From: Candidatus Dormiibacter inghamiae
Lineage (GTDB): Bacteria > Chloroflexota > Dormibacteria > Dormibacterales > Dormibacteraceae
Length of the DNA stretch: 64,000 bases
Direction: 5' to 3'
Assembly: GCA_016464825.1 (NCBI GenBank)
Contig: JAEKNQ010000019.1
Coordinates: forward strand, 124,001 to 188,000
Every line of letters begins with the position of its first letter. Position 1 is the first letter of the stretch. Under the pieces are notes generated by a model. It made no database searches. It had not been told where the DNA came from and worked only from the letters and a program-made list of their open reading frames with translations. Of the stretch, positions 16,135 to 24,475 are shown in pieces. The translations under genes were made by a program, and so were the position numbers.

Positions 16135-16358
16135 GCGGAGGCCTCCTCGCCGGGCGCCCAGAGCGTGTTGATCGCCTCCCGCGGCACGACCGCCAGCTCG
16201 ATCCAGCGCTCCTCGTCGTAGGTGGCCCGTGCGTAGGCGGCGGCCAGGTCGTCGTCCGGCGCTACCACGCTGCCGATCTGCCTGAGCGGCTCCTGCCGGA
16301 GCTTGCGGGCGAAGACCTCATAGGCCCGAACGTCGTCGTGAACTCGTTTGAACTGCAC
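16131..16358 (-). CDS. paaB: Phenylacetyl-CoA 1,2-epoxidase small subunit PaaB
   Basis: 75 residues from GTG 16358. VQFKRVHDDVRAYEVFARKL is the PaaB start (in E. coli also a short protein bridging PaaAC), followed by GSVVAPDDDLAAAYARATYDEERWIELAVVPRE. An upstream in-frame start would run back into paaD; GTG 16358 is preferred because GGAGA precedes it at good distance. PaaB is needed for full activity of the epoxidase complex. The stop overlaps the paaC start. Confidence 0.9.
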   Translation of the reverse strand: MQFKRVHDDVRAYEVFARKLRQEPLRQIGSVVAPDDDLAAAYARATYDEERWIELAVVPREAINTLWAPGEEASA

Positions 16359-16366
16359 CTGGTCTC

Positions 16367-16687
16367 CTAGACCGCCAGTCCCCACATCTCCAGTGCGTCG
16401 CGGCCGGCCTGGCTCATCCGCGCCGAGGTCCAGGGTGGGTCCCAGACGACTTGGATGGACACCTGGCGGACGCCAGGCGCCCGAAGCAACCGCTCGCGAA
16501 TGTCCTCCATGATCATGTCAGCCGCCGGACAGCCCATCGCCGTGAAGGTGAGGTCGACCTCCACCAAGCCGTCCGCCTGCTTCAGACCGTAGACCAGGCC
16601 AAGATCCACGATGTTCACAGGCATCTCGGGGTCTTCCACCCCGCGCAGCGCGTCCCAGAGTGTCGAGGCGGCCTGGGGCTCTATCAC
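16367..16687 (-). CDS. paaD: PaaD-like DUF59 (MIP18) iron-sulfur assembly protein lacking its zinc ribbon
   Basis: 106 residues from GTG 16687, which overlaps the PaaA stop (GTGA). DPEMPVNIVDLGLVYGLK and TAMGCPAADMIMEDIRERL with the single conserved Cys are the DUF59 signature; VVWDPPWTSARMSQAGRDAL completes it. PaaD helps mature the metal sites of the phenylacetyl-CoA epoxidase. Usual PaaD proteins are about 165 residues and end in a four-Cys ribbon; here that ribbon is encoded separately, after paaC. Confidence 0.9.
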   Translation of the reverse strand: MIEPQAASTLWDALRGVEDPEMPVNIVDLGLVYGLKQADGLVEVDLTFTAMGCPAADMIMEDIRERLLRAPGVRQVSIQVVWDPPWTSARMSQAGRDALEMWGLAV

Positions 16688-17628
16688 CGCGGGTGTGCCT
16701 GGCGGAACTTGTGGAACTCCTCCTGCAGGGCGCCGACCATCTCGGCGTTCCGGGGCCCGCGACCGCGCCAGCGTTTCATGACGTCGTCCCACGAGCAGGG
16801 GTCGTTCAGGTTCCAGCGCTTCAACTGCGGGTCGAAGGTGCAGGGGAAGGGATAGTCCAGGGCGTAGGTCACCTGGCCGTCACTCTCCTCTCGGTGGGCT
16901 GGCACCGTGATCCCGATCTCCTCGCAGTAGGGCACCACCAGGGAGAGCCACCACTGCCTGAGCTGATCGTTGGTCTTGCCCTTCAGGCGAAAGTCGAGCT
17001 GGGTCGAGTGCATCTTGAGCGCATCAGGCAGGCCGAACCACTCCACTGTGAGCGGGAACATCCAGTCCACCGCCCGCTGCAGGTTCGCTCGCGCCTCCCC
17101 ACCGGCGGCGGCGATTCGCTTGGCCCAGGTGCGGCCGTTGCGGAGGTGAAAGTTCTCCTCCGCCATCACCTTGTTCAAGCCGCGCTTCCAGGGCCCATAG
17201 GAGCACTCGGCGTGGATGTCGCCGAGCAGGCAGAACCCTGCCTGGTCGTAGAAGAGGTTGGCGATGATGAGCTCGGTCCAGGTCTCCAGGGGAACGTCGA
17301 ACGCGTAGGGATAGCGGAAGGACTTGGGGTCGCGCGAGAAGATGAGCTTCTCCTGGTCCTCGCCCAGCTCCTCCAGGATGTGATAGGCGATGTGGGCGTG
17401 AGCGAGCTCGTCCTGGATGATCGCCACGCCTGTCATGAAGGCGTTGATGCTCGGCGCCCGCTGCGCGGCGAGGTAGTAGGCGGGAGCGGAGATCAACTCA
17501 GTGTCACCCGAGACCGTCAGCGTGTGGCGCAGTTCCTTCTTGTACTCGGGCGTCATCTCGTTCGGCGACTCGATGAGCTCGCCGTTGCGCATCAGCTGGT
17601 CAAAGACCGGATTTGCAGTCGCCATCAT
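16684..17628 (-). CDS. paaA: Phenylacetyl-CoA 1,2-epoxidase catalytic subunit PaaA
   Basis: 314 residues, the size of E. coli PaaA. Diiron ligands are visible in IIQDELAHAHIAYHILEELG and NKVMAEENFHLRNGRTWAKR (Glu-x-x-His pairs), and KMHSTQLDFRLKGKTND is typical. The enzyme adds one oxygen of O2 to phenylacetyl-CoA. It is the first gene of the minus-strand operon paaA-paaD-paaB-paaC. The reductase PaaE, the ligase PaaK and later enzymes are not in the window. Start ATG 17628 (or 17625) follows GAGGTGA. Confidence 0.95.
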   Translation of the reverse strand: MMATANPVFDQLMRNGELIESPNEMTPEYKKELRHTLTVSGDTELISAPAYYLAAQRAPSINAFMTGVAIIQDELAHAHIAYHILEELGEDQEKLIFSRDPKSFRYPYAFDVPLETWTELIIANLFYDQAGFCLLGDIHAECSYGPWKRGLNKVMAEENFHLRNGRTWAKRIAAAGGEARANLQRAVDWMFPLTVEWFGLPDALKMHSTQLDFRLKGKTNDQLRQWWLSLVVPYCEEIGITVPAHREESDGQVTYALDYPFPCTFDPQLKRWNLNDPCSWDDVMKRWRGRGPRNAEMVGALQEEFHKFRQAHPR

Positions 17629-17794
17629 TCACCTCGCTTGGGTTGTCTCCCATTGTCGACCATCGGGCCGTTCAGGTCGACTGGGAGTGAGCGTGGGTCG
17701 CCCAGCACTCGCTGACGGACTCAAATGCGGACCGGGCGGCGCCCGGGCCGCTGGTAGAATCCTCGCCCGGCGGTGCCGGGAGACCGGCCTCACC

Positions 17795-17872
17795 GGTGGC
17801 TATAGCTCAGTAGGTTAGAGCACCAGATTGTGGTTCTGGGTGTCGCGGGTTCGAATCCCGCTAGCCACCCCA
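17795..17872 (+). tRNA. tRNA-His (anticodon GTG)
   Basis: A complete cloverleaf: G-1 at 17795, acceptor GTGGCTA (17796-17802) pairing with TAGCCAC (17862-17868), D-stem GCTC/GAGC, anticodon stem CCAGA/TCTGG with loop TTGTGGT (GTG = His), T-arm GCGGG-TTCGAAT-CCCGC, discriminator C and encoded CCA (17870-17872). G-1 opposite C73 is the specific tRNA-His identity pair. A -10-like TAGAAT at 17755-17760 lies 34 bases upstream. A decayed insertion sequence begins a few bases after the 3' end. Confidence 0.97.
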
Positions 17873-17877
17873 ATGTC

Positions 17878-18166
17878 GTGTCTCACCCCATACCGGAGAC
17901 CTGTCTCACGTCAATCGTGGACAAATTTAGGGCTGCCGAGGGGCTGATAGATCCGGTTAGGGTCCAGAGTCAGCTGGCGGATGAGCGAGCCGTCTTCGGC
18001 GAGCACCCTGACCTCGGCATCGGCGACCAGTAGCCGCACCCGCTGGCGGGCGTAAGCACGGCCGACGGCGACGTGGCGGAGCCGGCTCATGTAGCGGAGG
18101 GTGACGCGGCCACCGCTGTCATGCGGTCCTTGCGGACTCGGTAATGGATAGCCGGAGTGCGACCCA
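17878..18166 (-). pseudogene. IS481-type transposase relic (C-terminal fragment, frameshifted)
   Basis: Minus-strand translation from about 18166 gives RTPAIHYRVRKDRMTA, then after a one-base deletion (GTGGCCGCG where GTGGGCCGC is expected, near 18108) VTLRYMSRLRHVAVGRAY, RVRLLVADAEVRVLAEDG and LTLDPNRIYQPL, ending at TGA 17911-17913. This is the C-terminal tail shared by IS481-family transposases. The catalytic DDE domain is absent. Beyond the stop, GTCTCAC occurs twice in 17880-17909, as at IS481 ends. The piece abuts tRNA-His and is a dead remnant. Confidence 0.7.
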
Positions 18167-18192
18167 TTGACCCGGGAGACCGCGTGAGATTC

Positions 18193-18233
18193 TCAAGCAT
18201 CGACTTGACTTTCTCAATAATCAGGAGTAAGGT
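18193..18233 (+). promoter_or_regulatory. Sigma-70-like promoter with overlapping inverted repeat
   Basis: TTGACT at 18205-18210 and TAAGGT at 18228-18233 with a 17-base spacer, 53 bases before the SnoaL-like gene. TCAAG-CATCGA-CTTGA (18193-18208) is an inverted repeat overlapping the -35, a possible repressor or activator site. Position and spacing are seen; activity is inferred. Confidence 0.5.
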
Positions 18234-18285
18234 AAGCGACGGTCAAGGGGCCGGTCAACACACCCCACTAAAGAAAGGAGGAACC

Positions 18286-18678
18286 ATGCAAGCCGATCAG
18301 AAAACGCTAGTCAGGGACTACATCCGGGCAGTTGGAGAAGGGAGGCTCGACGAAGTCGCCCAATACCTCCGAGAAGACGTGACGTTCGACGGCCCGGGAC
18401 TGACCAGCTCCCGCGGCGCGGACGCTTACCTGGCAGCTCTGCGGCGTCTCGAGCCCATCATCGCCCGCAACGAAGTGAAGAGCATCTTAGTGGACGGCGA
18501 CGAGGCGTGCGTGCTCTACGACTTCGTTACCGATACACCGGTTGGGGCAGTTGCGTCGGCCGAATGGCTCCGCCTCGAAGGCGATCGCATCGCCTCCGTC
18601 TATCTGCTGTTCGACAAGGCGAACTGGCCTACAGTCCTCCAGGCGCTCAAGGACAGGGCTTCGGTTCCCAGCGCCTAA
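18286..18678 (+). CDS. SnoaL-like / NTF2-fold protein
   Basis: 130 residues from ATG 18286, preceded by a strong AAAGGAGGA ribosome site. It has the cone-shaped NTF2-like pattern: LVRDYIRAVGEGRLDEVAQYLREDVTFDGPG at the N-terminus, then ADAYLAALRRLEPI and a strand-rich C-terminal half (KSILVDGDEACVLYDFV, AEWLRLEGDRIASVYLLFD). Family members include isomerases, cyclases and ligand-binding proteins; no function can be set. Thirty bases separate it from the methyltransferase gene, so the two probably form one transcript. Confidence 0.75.
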   Translation: MQADQKTLVRDYIRAVGEGRLDEVAQYLREDVTFDGPGLTSSRGADAYLAALRRLEPIIARNEVKSILVDGDEACVLYDFVTDTPVGAVASAEWLRLEGDRIASVYLLFDKANWPTVLQALKDRASVPSA

Positions 18679-18707
18679 CTACTCATCACGACAGCCGGAG
18701 CAGCCCC

Positions 18708-19361
18708 ATGAATGTGAACTCGGAGGACGCTGTCCGAGACAGCTACGACGCCGCCGCCAGTGAGTACGTTGCGCACATCTATGACGAGCTGCGCCACAAG
18801 CCGCTGGACAGGAGGCTGCTCGATGAGCTGGCCGAGGAGGTCAGCGGTCGCGGACCTGTTTGCGACATCGGCTGCGGTCCCGGCCACGTTGCTCGTTACT
18901 TGCGCGAACGCGGCGCGGAAGTGACGGGCGTTGATCTCTCGCCGCGGCTGATCGAAGAGGCGCGGCGGCTGAACCCGGGTATTCGATTTGAGGTGGGTGA
19001 CATGCGCTCGCTCGAGGTTCCGGATGCCGCCTTCGCGGCGGTAGTTGCCTTCTACTCCCTCATCCACTTTGATACTGACCAGCTTCGCGAGGCGGTCCGG
19101 GAGCTGCGACGGATTCTGAGCCCGGGCGGCGTCCTGCTGGCATCTTTCCACCGAGGCTCCGAGCGGAGGCATGTCGATGACTTGTGGGGCGTCGAGGTCA
19201 ACCTCGACTTCAACTTCTTCGAGCCAGATGAGATCAAGACGGTGCTGACCGCGGAGGGGCTTGCAGCGGAGCGGATAACCGTGCGCACCCCGTACATCGG
19301 CTTCGAGGTCGAAACTGAGCGCTTCTACGTCAGCGCCCGAAGACCAGCCGAGATCTACTGA
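18708..19361 (+). CDS. Class I SAM-dependent methyltransferase
   Basis: 217 residues from ATG 18708. Rossmann motif I is VCDIGCGPGHVARYL near residue 51, followed by VTGVDLSPRLIEEAR (acidic loop), GDMRSLEVPDAAFAAVVAFYSLIHF (motifs II-III) and REAVRELRRILSPGGVLLASFHRG. It resembles methyltransferase type 11 small-molecule enzymes. The N-terminal RDSYDAAASEYVAHIYDELRHKPLD helix is the typical substrate cap. Substrate unknown. Confidence 0.85.
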   Translation: MNVNSEDAVRDSYDAAASEYVAHIYDELRHKPLDRRLLDELAEEVSGRGPVCDIGCGPGHVARYLRERGAEVTGVDLSPRLIEEARRLNPGIRFEVGDMRSLEVPDAAFAAVVAFYSLIHFDTDQLREAVRELRRILSPGGVLLASFHRGSERRHVDDLWGVEVNLDFNFFEPDEIKTVLTAEGLAAERITVRTPYIGFEVETERFYVSARRPAEIY

Positions 19362-19408
19362 GCGCTGAGCGGCGGCGGCTGCGCCGTTACTGAGACAATT
19401 CGAGAGTC

Positions 19409-20317
19409 ATGGAAGTGGGCTTCATCGGTCTCGGCAAAATGGGCCAGCCCATGGTGCGGCGGCTGCTGGGCGCCGGCCATACAGTCGTCGTCCACAACCG
19501 TTCCCGGCCGGCGGTGGAGGAGCTGGCGGCGGCGGGAGCAGTCGCCGCAGACTCTGCCGGGCAAGTGGCCGCGCGGGCCGAGCTCGTGCTCACGGCCTTG
19601 CCGACGCCGGAAGCGGTGGAGCGCGTCTATCGCGAGCTGGCGGCCGCAGGCCGAGGCGGTCAGGTCTACGCCGACCATTCCACCGTCAGCCCCGAGACAA
19701 GCCGTACTTGCGCTGCGCTCCTGGCGGTCGAACAGGCAGCTTTCCTGGACGCGCCCGTCAGCGGCGGACCTGACGGCGCGGCGGCCGGCAGCCTGACAGT
19801 GATGGCGGGAGGTGCCGAAGCCGATTTCCAACGCGCGCTGCCCGCGTTCGAGGCCTACGGCCAGAACATTCGCCTTTGCGGTCCGGTTGGCGCGGGACAG
19901 GCGGTGAAGCTGGTCAACCAGCTTCTCTGCGGGGTCCATTCGGCTGCCGCCGCCGAGGCGGCTGTGTTCGGAGCCGCACTCGGCATCGACGCCGACCTGC
20001 TGCTCGAGATGCTGGGCACCTCGTTCGGGAGCTCGCGAATGTTCACTCGCAACGTTCCGCGCTTCATCTCCCGCGACTTCTCAGGCGCGACCTCCGTCAA
20101 GCTGCTGGTCAAAGACCTGGGCTTGGTCGCCGCCGAAGCGCGCGGCGTCGGTCTGGCACTGCCGCTGGGGGAGGTGACTGGGCATTTATTCCAGGCGACG
20201 GCGGCTGCCGGCCTCGAAGATGAGGACATTGCAAGCCTGGTCAAGCTGACCGAGGAAGCGGCCGGAATCAAGGTACAGGGCCGGCTGCCGGAAGAGGGCA
20301 CCGCTCCGGCCGGCTAG
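19409..20317 (+). CDS. 3-hydroxyisobutyrate / tartronate semialdehyde reductase family protein
   Basis: 302 residues, beta-hydroxyacid dehydrogenase family. NAD(P)-binding VGFIGLGKMGQPMVRRLL at the N-terminus, substrate loop FLDAPVSGGPDGAAAGSLT near residue 112, and catalytic Lys in GAGQAVKLVNQLLCG near 171. The family covers MmsB, GarR and GlxR. Because it ends head-to-head with a purine catabolism operon, a role as tartronate semialdehyde reductase in the glyoxylate branch is attractive, but that is inference from position only. The last four bases overlap the convergent deaminase gene. Confidence 0.85.
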   Translation: MEVGFIGLGKMGQPMVRRLLGAGHTVVVHNRSRPAVEELAAAGAVAADSAGQVAARAELVLTALPTPEAVERVYRELAAAGRGGQVYADHSTVSPETSRTCAALLAVEQAAFLDAPVSGGPDGAAAGSLTVMAGGAEADFQRALPAFEAYGQNIRLCGPVGAGQAVKLVNQLLCGVHSAAAAEAAVFGAALGIDADLLLEMLGTSFGSSRMFTRNVPRFISRDFSGATSVKLLVKDLGLVAAEARGVGLALPLGEVTGHLFQATAAAGLEDEDIASLVKLTEEAAGIKVQGRLPEEGTAPAG

Positions 20318-21675
20318 ACGCCTGAGAGCTCTCGCAGGCGTTCGCTCGCCTGGCGGAGGTCGGCCGCGATCGCCCTTTCGTCCCCAGTCTCGAGCTGCCC
20401 CTCGCGGACGACGACCCGGCCCTCGATCACCACAGACTCGGCTCGCGCCGGTGGCGCCAGTGCCAGCGCGACCAGCGGATCGGCAATGCCCGTCTGAGCC
20501 AGCCCATCGAGGCGGAAGAGAGCGACGTCGGCGCGCTTGCCGACTTCGAGCGTGCCGCAGTCGTCCCGGCCCAGGCAAGCAGCGCCGCCGGCGCTCGCCA
20601 GCCGCCAGGCGCTCTGGGCGCTCAGTGCGTGGGGCGCATCCAGGCGGTGCTGCAGCGCGGCCCGCAGACGGGCCACGAACAGAGCCTCGTGAACCTCGCC
20701 GGCAAGGTTCGAGTCCTCGTTGCTGGCCGCACCGTCAACACCCAGGCCGACCCGAACCCCGGCAGCCAGGAGGTCTTCGACCCGGCAGGCGCCCGCACCC
20801 AGTCGCAGGTTGCTGGAAGGGCAGTGGACGATGCCCGACTGCTTGGCGGCGACTGCCTGCACCTCGCCATCTGTCAGGTGGATGCAGTGGGCGTACCAGA
20901 CGTCGGGACCCGTCCAGCCCAGCTCCTCCATCAGCTCCAGCGGCCGCCGGCCGAACTTCTCCTGGCAGAAGCGCTGCTCGTCGAGCGTCTCGGCGAGATG
21001 AGTGTGCAGGCGGACGGCCTTTCGCCGGGCCAGCTCGGCCGACTCCCGCATCAGCTGAGGACTGACGGAGAAGGGTGAGCACGGGGCCACCACCAGCCGG
21101 CACATGGAGCCTGGCGCGGGGTCGTGGTAGCGGGCGATCATCGCCTCGGTGTCCGCCAGGATGTGATCCTCCTGCTCGACCAGATGGTCGGGTGGGAGTC
21201 CACCCTGGGAGTGGCCGAGCGACATGGAGCCGCGGCAGGGATGAAAGCGCAGACCCAGCTCCCGCGCCGACTCGACCAGCGCAGCGAAGATCCCCGGTCG
21301 GCCGGCGGGAAAGACGTAGTGGTGGTCGGTGGAGAGGGTGCAGCCGCTCAGCAGCAGCTTCGCCATCGCGGCTCGTGCCGCGAAACGCACCAGCTCGGCG
21401 TCCAGGTGGGCCCAGACGGGATAGAGCGTGGTCAGCCACTCGAACAGCGTGCCGTCCGGCTCATAGCCGCGGGTCGCCCACTGATACATGTGGTCGTGGG
21501 CGTTGACCAGACCAGGCATCGCCACGCAGTTCGGCTCGTGCAGGTGCTCCTCGGCCTCAGGCGGCGGACCTGTGCCGATCTGCTTGATCTCGCCGCCTTC
21601 GCTCAAGAGCCAGCCGTTCTCCAGCTTCTCGCCAGTGCAGGTGACGATCGTGGCCGCCCGAATCAGCAGCGACAT
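20314..21675 (-). CDS. 8-oxoguanine deaminase-like amidohydrolase
   Basis: 453 residues from ATG 21675 (GTG 21684 is possible). Amidohydrolase superfamily: metal motif NAHDHMYQ near residue 62, GCTLSTDHHYVFP, RGSMSLGHSQGGLPPD, RLHTHLAETLDE, YAHCIHL and GLGVDGAASNEDSN with the catalytic Asp. The GSMSLG...GGLPPD block and TDHHYVFP resemble Pseudomonas 8-oxoguanine deaminase (Pa0142), which makes urate from 8-oxoguanine. It is downstream of uricase and xanthine dehydrogenase on the same strand. Guanine or other purine deaminase activity is the alternative. Confidence 0.8.
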   Translation of the reverse strand: MSLLIRAATIVTCTGEKLENGWLLSEGGEIKQIGTGPPPEAEEHLHEPNCVAMPGLVNAHDHMYQWATRGYEPDGTLFEWLTTLYPVWAHLDAELVRFAARAAMAKLLLSGCTLSTDHHYVFPAGRPGIFAALVESARELGLRFHPCRGSMSLGHSQGGLPPDHLVEQEDHILADTEAMIARYHDPAPGSMCRLVVAPCSPFSVSPQLMRESAELARRKAVRLHTHLAETLDEQRFCQEKFGRRPLELMEELGWTGPDVWYAHCIHLTDGEVQAVAAKQSGIVHCPSSNLRLGAGACRVEDLLAAGVRVGLGVDGAASNEDSNLAGEVHEALFVARLRAALQHRLDAPHALSAQSAWRLASAGGAACLGRDDCGTLEVGKRADVALFRLDGLAQTGIADPLVALALAPPARAESVVIEGRVVVREGQLETGDERAIAADLRQASERLRELSGV

Positions 21676-21683
21676 CAGCGTCA

Positions 21684-24005
21684 CTAGAGGTCGAGAAGGT
21701 CGTCCGGCCGGACGGGCACGTGGCTCACCTCCCGCCCTGTCGCGGCGCGGATCGCCGCCAGTACGGCGGGGCCTGAGGAGATCGCAGGCGGCTCCCCGAC
21801 CCCCTTTAGACCGTACGGCGAGAGGGGATCGCCGAGCTCAAGCACCTCCATGCGCACCGGGGGCATGTCGAGGATCGTGGGGATCAGGTAGTCGGTGAAG
21901 GAGGGGTTCAGGATCTTGCCGTCCGTGACCAGAACCTGCTCCATGATCGCCAGCCCCAGGCCCTGCGCAGCACCACCCTCCAGCTGTCCCTCCACCGCCT
22001 GGGGGTTGATGGCCTTGCCCACGTCCTGGGCGGTGGCCAGCTCGACCACGTGGACCAAGCCCAGCTCGACGTCCACGTCGACCACCGCCCGATGGGCGGC
22101 AAAGGCGAGCTGCAGATGCGCGTTCCCCTGACCCCGCTCGTCCAGCGGCTCGGTCGGACGAGGCCTGTATTCCCGCTCCTCGCTGACCACCTCGTCGCCG
22201 AGCAGGGTCACCAGGTCGATGACGGTCCTTCCCGACGCGTCCACCAGTCTGTCATCCGCCAATCTCCAGGTCTCGCCACGGCCGGCTCGATCTCCCAGCT
22301 CTGACCGCGCCATCTCGAGCACGCGCTCGCGCACTGCCTCACAGGCTGTCTTGACGGCACCCCCAGTGATGTACGTCTGTCGGGAAGCCGAGGAAGAACC
22401 ACCCGAGCCGACCCGGGTGTCGGCATTCAGCACCACCACCTGCGAGACGCCCAGTTCGGTGCGGGCGATCTGACCCTGGATCGTGACCAGACCCTGGCCG
22501 ACCTCGACGGACGCGGTGTGCACCTCGGCTTGCGACCGTCCCTCGACCACCCGCAGGGTCACCCGCGCCGTCGAGTAGTCGGGAAAGCCCTCGGAGTAGC
22601 CCACGTTCTTGAAACCTGCGGCGTAGCCCACGCCCCGCCTCACACCCTCACCGTGGGTGGTGTTGGAGACGCCGCCCGGCAGCTCGCGGAGATCGCGGCG
22701 GCTGGCATCGGTTGTCTCGGGCAGCGGCATCGAGAACACACGGCGGAGCAGCTCGGCGACAGGGATCGAACCCTCCAGCGGTTGGCCCGTGACGAGGCTG
22801 TCGCCGGTCTGAAAGGCGTTGCGCAACCGGAGTTCAACGGGGTCCAGTCCCAGCGCTTGAGCTAGCTTGTCCATCTGAGCTTCGTGGGCGAAGCAGTTCT
22901 GCACCGAGCCGAATCCCCGCATGGCGCCGCAGGGCGGGTTGTTCGTGTAGACCACCCAACCCTCGATGGTGGCGTTGGGGACGGCGTACGGTCCCGACGC
23001 GAAGGAGCAGGCGTTGGAGATCACCGCTGTCGAGCTGGAGGCGTAGGCCCCGCCGTCGAGCACTATCGACGCCTTGACGTAGACGAGCTTGCCATTGCTA
23101 TCTGCGCCGTGCTCGTAGCGGAGCCGGCCGGGATGCCGGTGGACGTGGCCGACGAAGGATTCCTGGCGGCCGTAGACGATCTTTACAGGTCGGCCGGTGC
23201 GAAGGGCGAGCAGGCAGGCGTGCGCCTGCATCGAGAGATCCTCACGGCCGCCGAAGGCCCCGCCGACGCCGGCCAGCGTGAGCCGCACACGCTCGGGCGG
23301 AAGCGCCAGCACAGCTGCCAGCTGATCTCGATCAACATGCAGCCACTGGGTGGCGATGTAGAGGTCAACGCCCCCCTCGCCATCCGGCACGGCAAGCCCT
23401 GACTCCGGCCCCAGCGGCGCCTGGTCCTGCATCCCGATGACGTACTCGCCGCTGACCACCACCTCCGCGGGGGCGTTCTGGTCGCCGTGCTCGATGCGCA
23501 GCCGGCGCAGGATGTTGCCGCCTTCGTGCAGGCTTGGGCCCTCGCCGCTGATCGCCAGCTCCGGATCGGTAAGTGGCTCCAGCACTTCGTAGTCCACCTT
23601 CACCTTCGCGGCTGCTCGGCGGGCCTGCTCCGGGTGCTCGGCCGCGACCAGGGCCACCGCCTCGCCCTCGTAGCGGACGCAGTCGAAGGCCAGCACAGGC
23701 TGGTCGGCGATCTCCAGGCCGTAGACCTTCCGGCCGGGCAGGTCGGCGTGGGTGAGGACTAAGTGCACGCCGGGCATCGTGGCGGCCTCTGTCGTGTCGA
23801 TCGCGCGGATCCGGGCATAAGGGTGGGGGCTGCGCAAGGTGCTGCCCCAGAGCATGCCCTCCGCCCAGAGATCGGAGGAATAGGGGAAGTCGCCGCTGAC
23901 CTTGAGCACACCCTCTGGGCGTTTGACTGATTCACCGATGCCGCCTGTGATCGCGCTCTGGGCCAGCGGACGCTGGCGGGTGGGCAGCGGCCGAGCTTCG
24001 ATCAC
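21684..24005 (-). CDS. Xanthine dehydrogenase, molybdenum-binding subunit
   Basis: 773 residues, xanthine-oxidase family large chain. Seen: the N-terminal a/b hammerhead (GSTLRSPHPYARIRAID), GVGGAFGGREDLSMQAH, CGAMRGFGSVQNCFAHE with the substrate Arg, VEVGQGLVTIQGQIA, GGSSSASRQTYITGGA for the pterin, and KGVGEPPAISSGPA with the catalytic Glu. It oxidises hypoxanthine/xanthine to urate with the FeS and FAD subunits encoded just upstream. Its GTG overlaps the FeS gene stop by four bases. Subunits are separate as in Bacillus pucCDE-type enzymes. Confidence 0.92.
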   Translation of the reverse strand: MIEARPLPTRQRPLAQSAITGGIGESVKRPEGVLKVSGDFPYSSDLWAEGMLWGSTLRSPHPYARIRAIDTTEAATMPGVHLVLTHADLPGRKVYGLEIADQPVLAFDCVRYEGEAVALVAAEHPEQARRAAAKVKVDYEVLEPLTDPELAISGEGPSLHEGGNILRRLRIEHGDQNAPAEVVVSGEYVIGMQDQAPLGPESGLAVPDGEGGVDLYIATQWLHVDRDQLAAVLALPPERVRLTLAGVGGAFGGREDLSMQAHACLLALRTGRPVKIVYGRQESFVGHVHRHPGRLRYEHGADSNGKLVYVKASIVLDGGAYASSSTAVISNACSFASGPYAVPNATIEGWVVYTNNPPCGAMRGFGSVQNCFAHEAQMDKLAQALGLDPVELRLRNAFQTGDSLVTGQPLEGSIPVAELLRRVFSMPLPETTDASRRDLRELPGGVSNTTHGEGVRRGVGYAAGFKNVGYSEGFPDYSTARVTLRVVEGRSQAEVHTASVEVGQGLVTIQGQIARTELGVSQVVVLNADTRVGSGGSSSASRQTYITGGAVKTACEAVRERVLEMARSELGDRAGRGETWRLADDRLVDASGRTVIDLVTLLGDEVVSEEREYRPRPTEPLDERGQGNAHLQLAFAAHRAVVDVDVELGLVHVVELATAQDVGKAINPQAVEGQLEGGAAQGLGLAIMEQVLVTDGKILNPSFTDYLIPTILDMPPVRMEVLELGDPLSPYGLKGVGEPPAISSGPAVLAAIRAATGREVSHVPVRPDDLLDL

Positions 24006-24475
24006 GGCGCCGACACCAGCCGACCGGCGGCCAGATGCACTGCGGCGATGATCTTGGCGTAGCCGGTGCAGCGGCAGAGGTTGCCCGCCAGAGCTTCCTT
24101 GATCTGGGCGTCAGACGGCTCTGGGTTGCGCCGCAGCAGGTCGTGCGTCGCCACTATGAGTCCAGGCGTGCAGAAGCCGCACTGCACAGCTCCGGTCTCC
24201 AGGAACGCCGCTTGGATCGGGTGCAGAGCACCCGGCTCGGCCAGCCCTTCCACTGTGACGATGTCCCGGTTCTGCGCCTGACCGGCTAGCACCAGACAGG
24301 CGCAGACCAGGTTGCCTTCCAGGTAGATCGAACAGGAGCCACACTCGCCCTGCTCGCAGGCGTTCTTGGCCCCGGGCAAGCCCAGCCGCTCGCGCAGGAA
24401 CCAGAGCAGGCTCTCGCCAGGCCAGACCTGATCCGCCTCCCGGACTTCTCCGTTCACGCGGCAGCTGATCCTCAC
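24002..24475 (-). CDS. Xanthine dehydrogenase, [2Fe-2S] subunit
   Basis: 157 residues carrying two [2Fe-2S] centres. A plant-ferredoxin-type site is formed by CEQGECGSCSIYLEG plus the C of NLVCAC, and the helical domain has CGFCTPGLIVATHDLL and LAGNLCRCTGYAKI. Electrons pass from the Mo site to FAD through these clusters. Start ATG 24475 overlaps the FAD subunit stop by four bases. Length is normal. Confidence 0.94.
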   Translation of the reverse strand: MRISCRVNGEVREADQVWPGESLLWFLRERLGLPGAKNACEQGECGSCSIYLEGNLVCACLVLAGQAQNRDIVTVEGLAEPGALHPIQAAFLETGAVQCGFCTPGLIVATHDLLRRNPEPSDAQIKEALAGNLCRCTGYAKIIAAVHLAAGRLVSAP

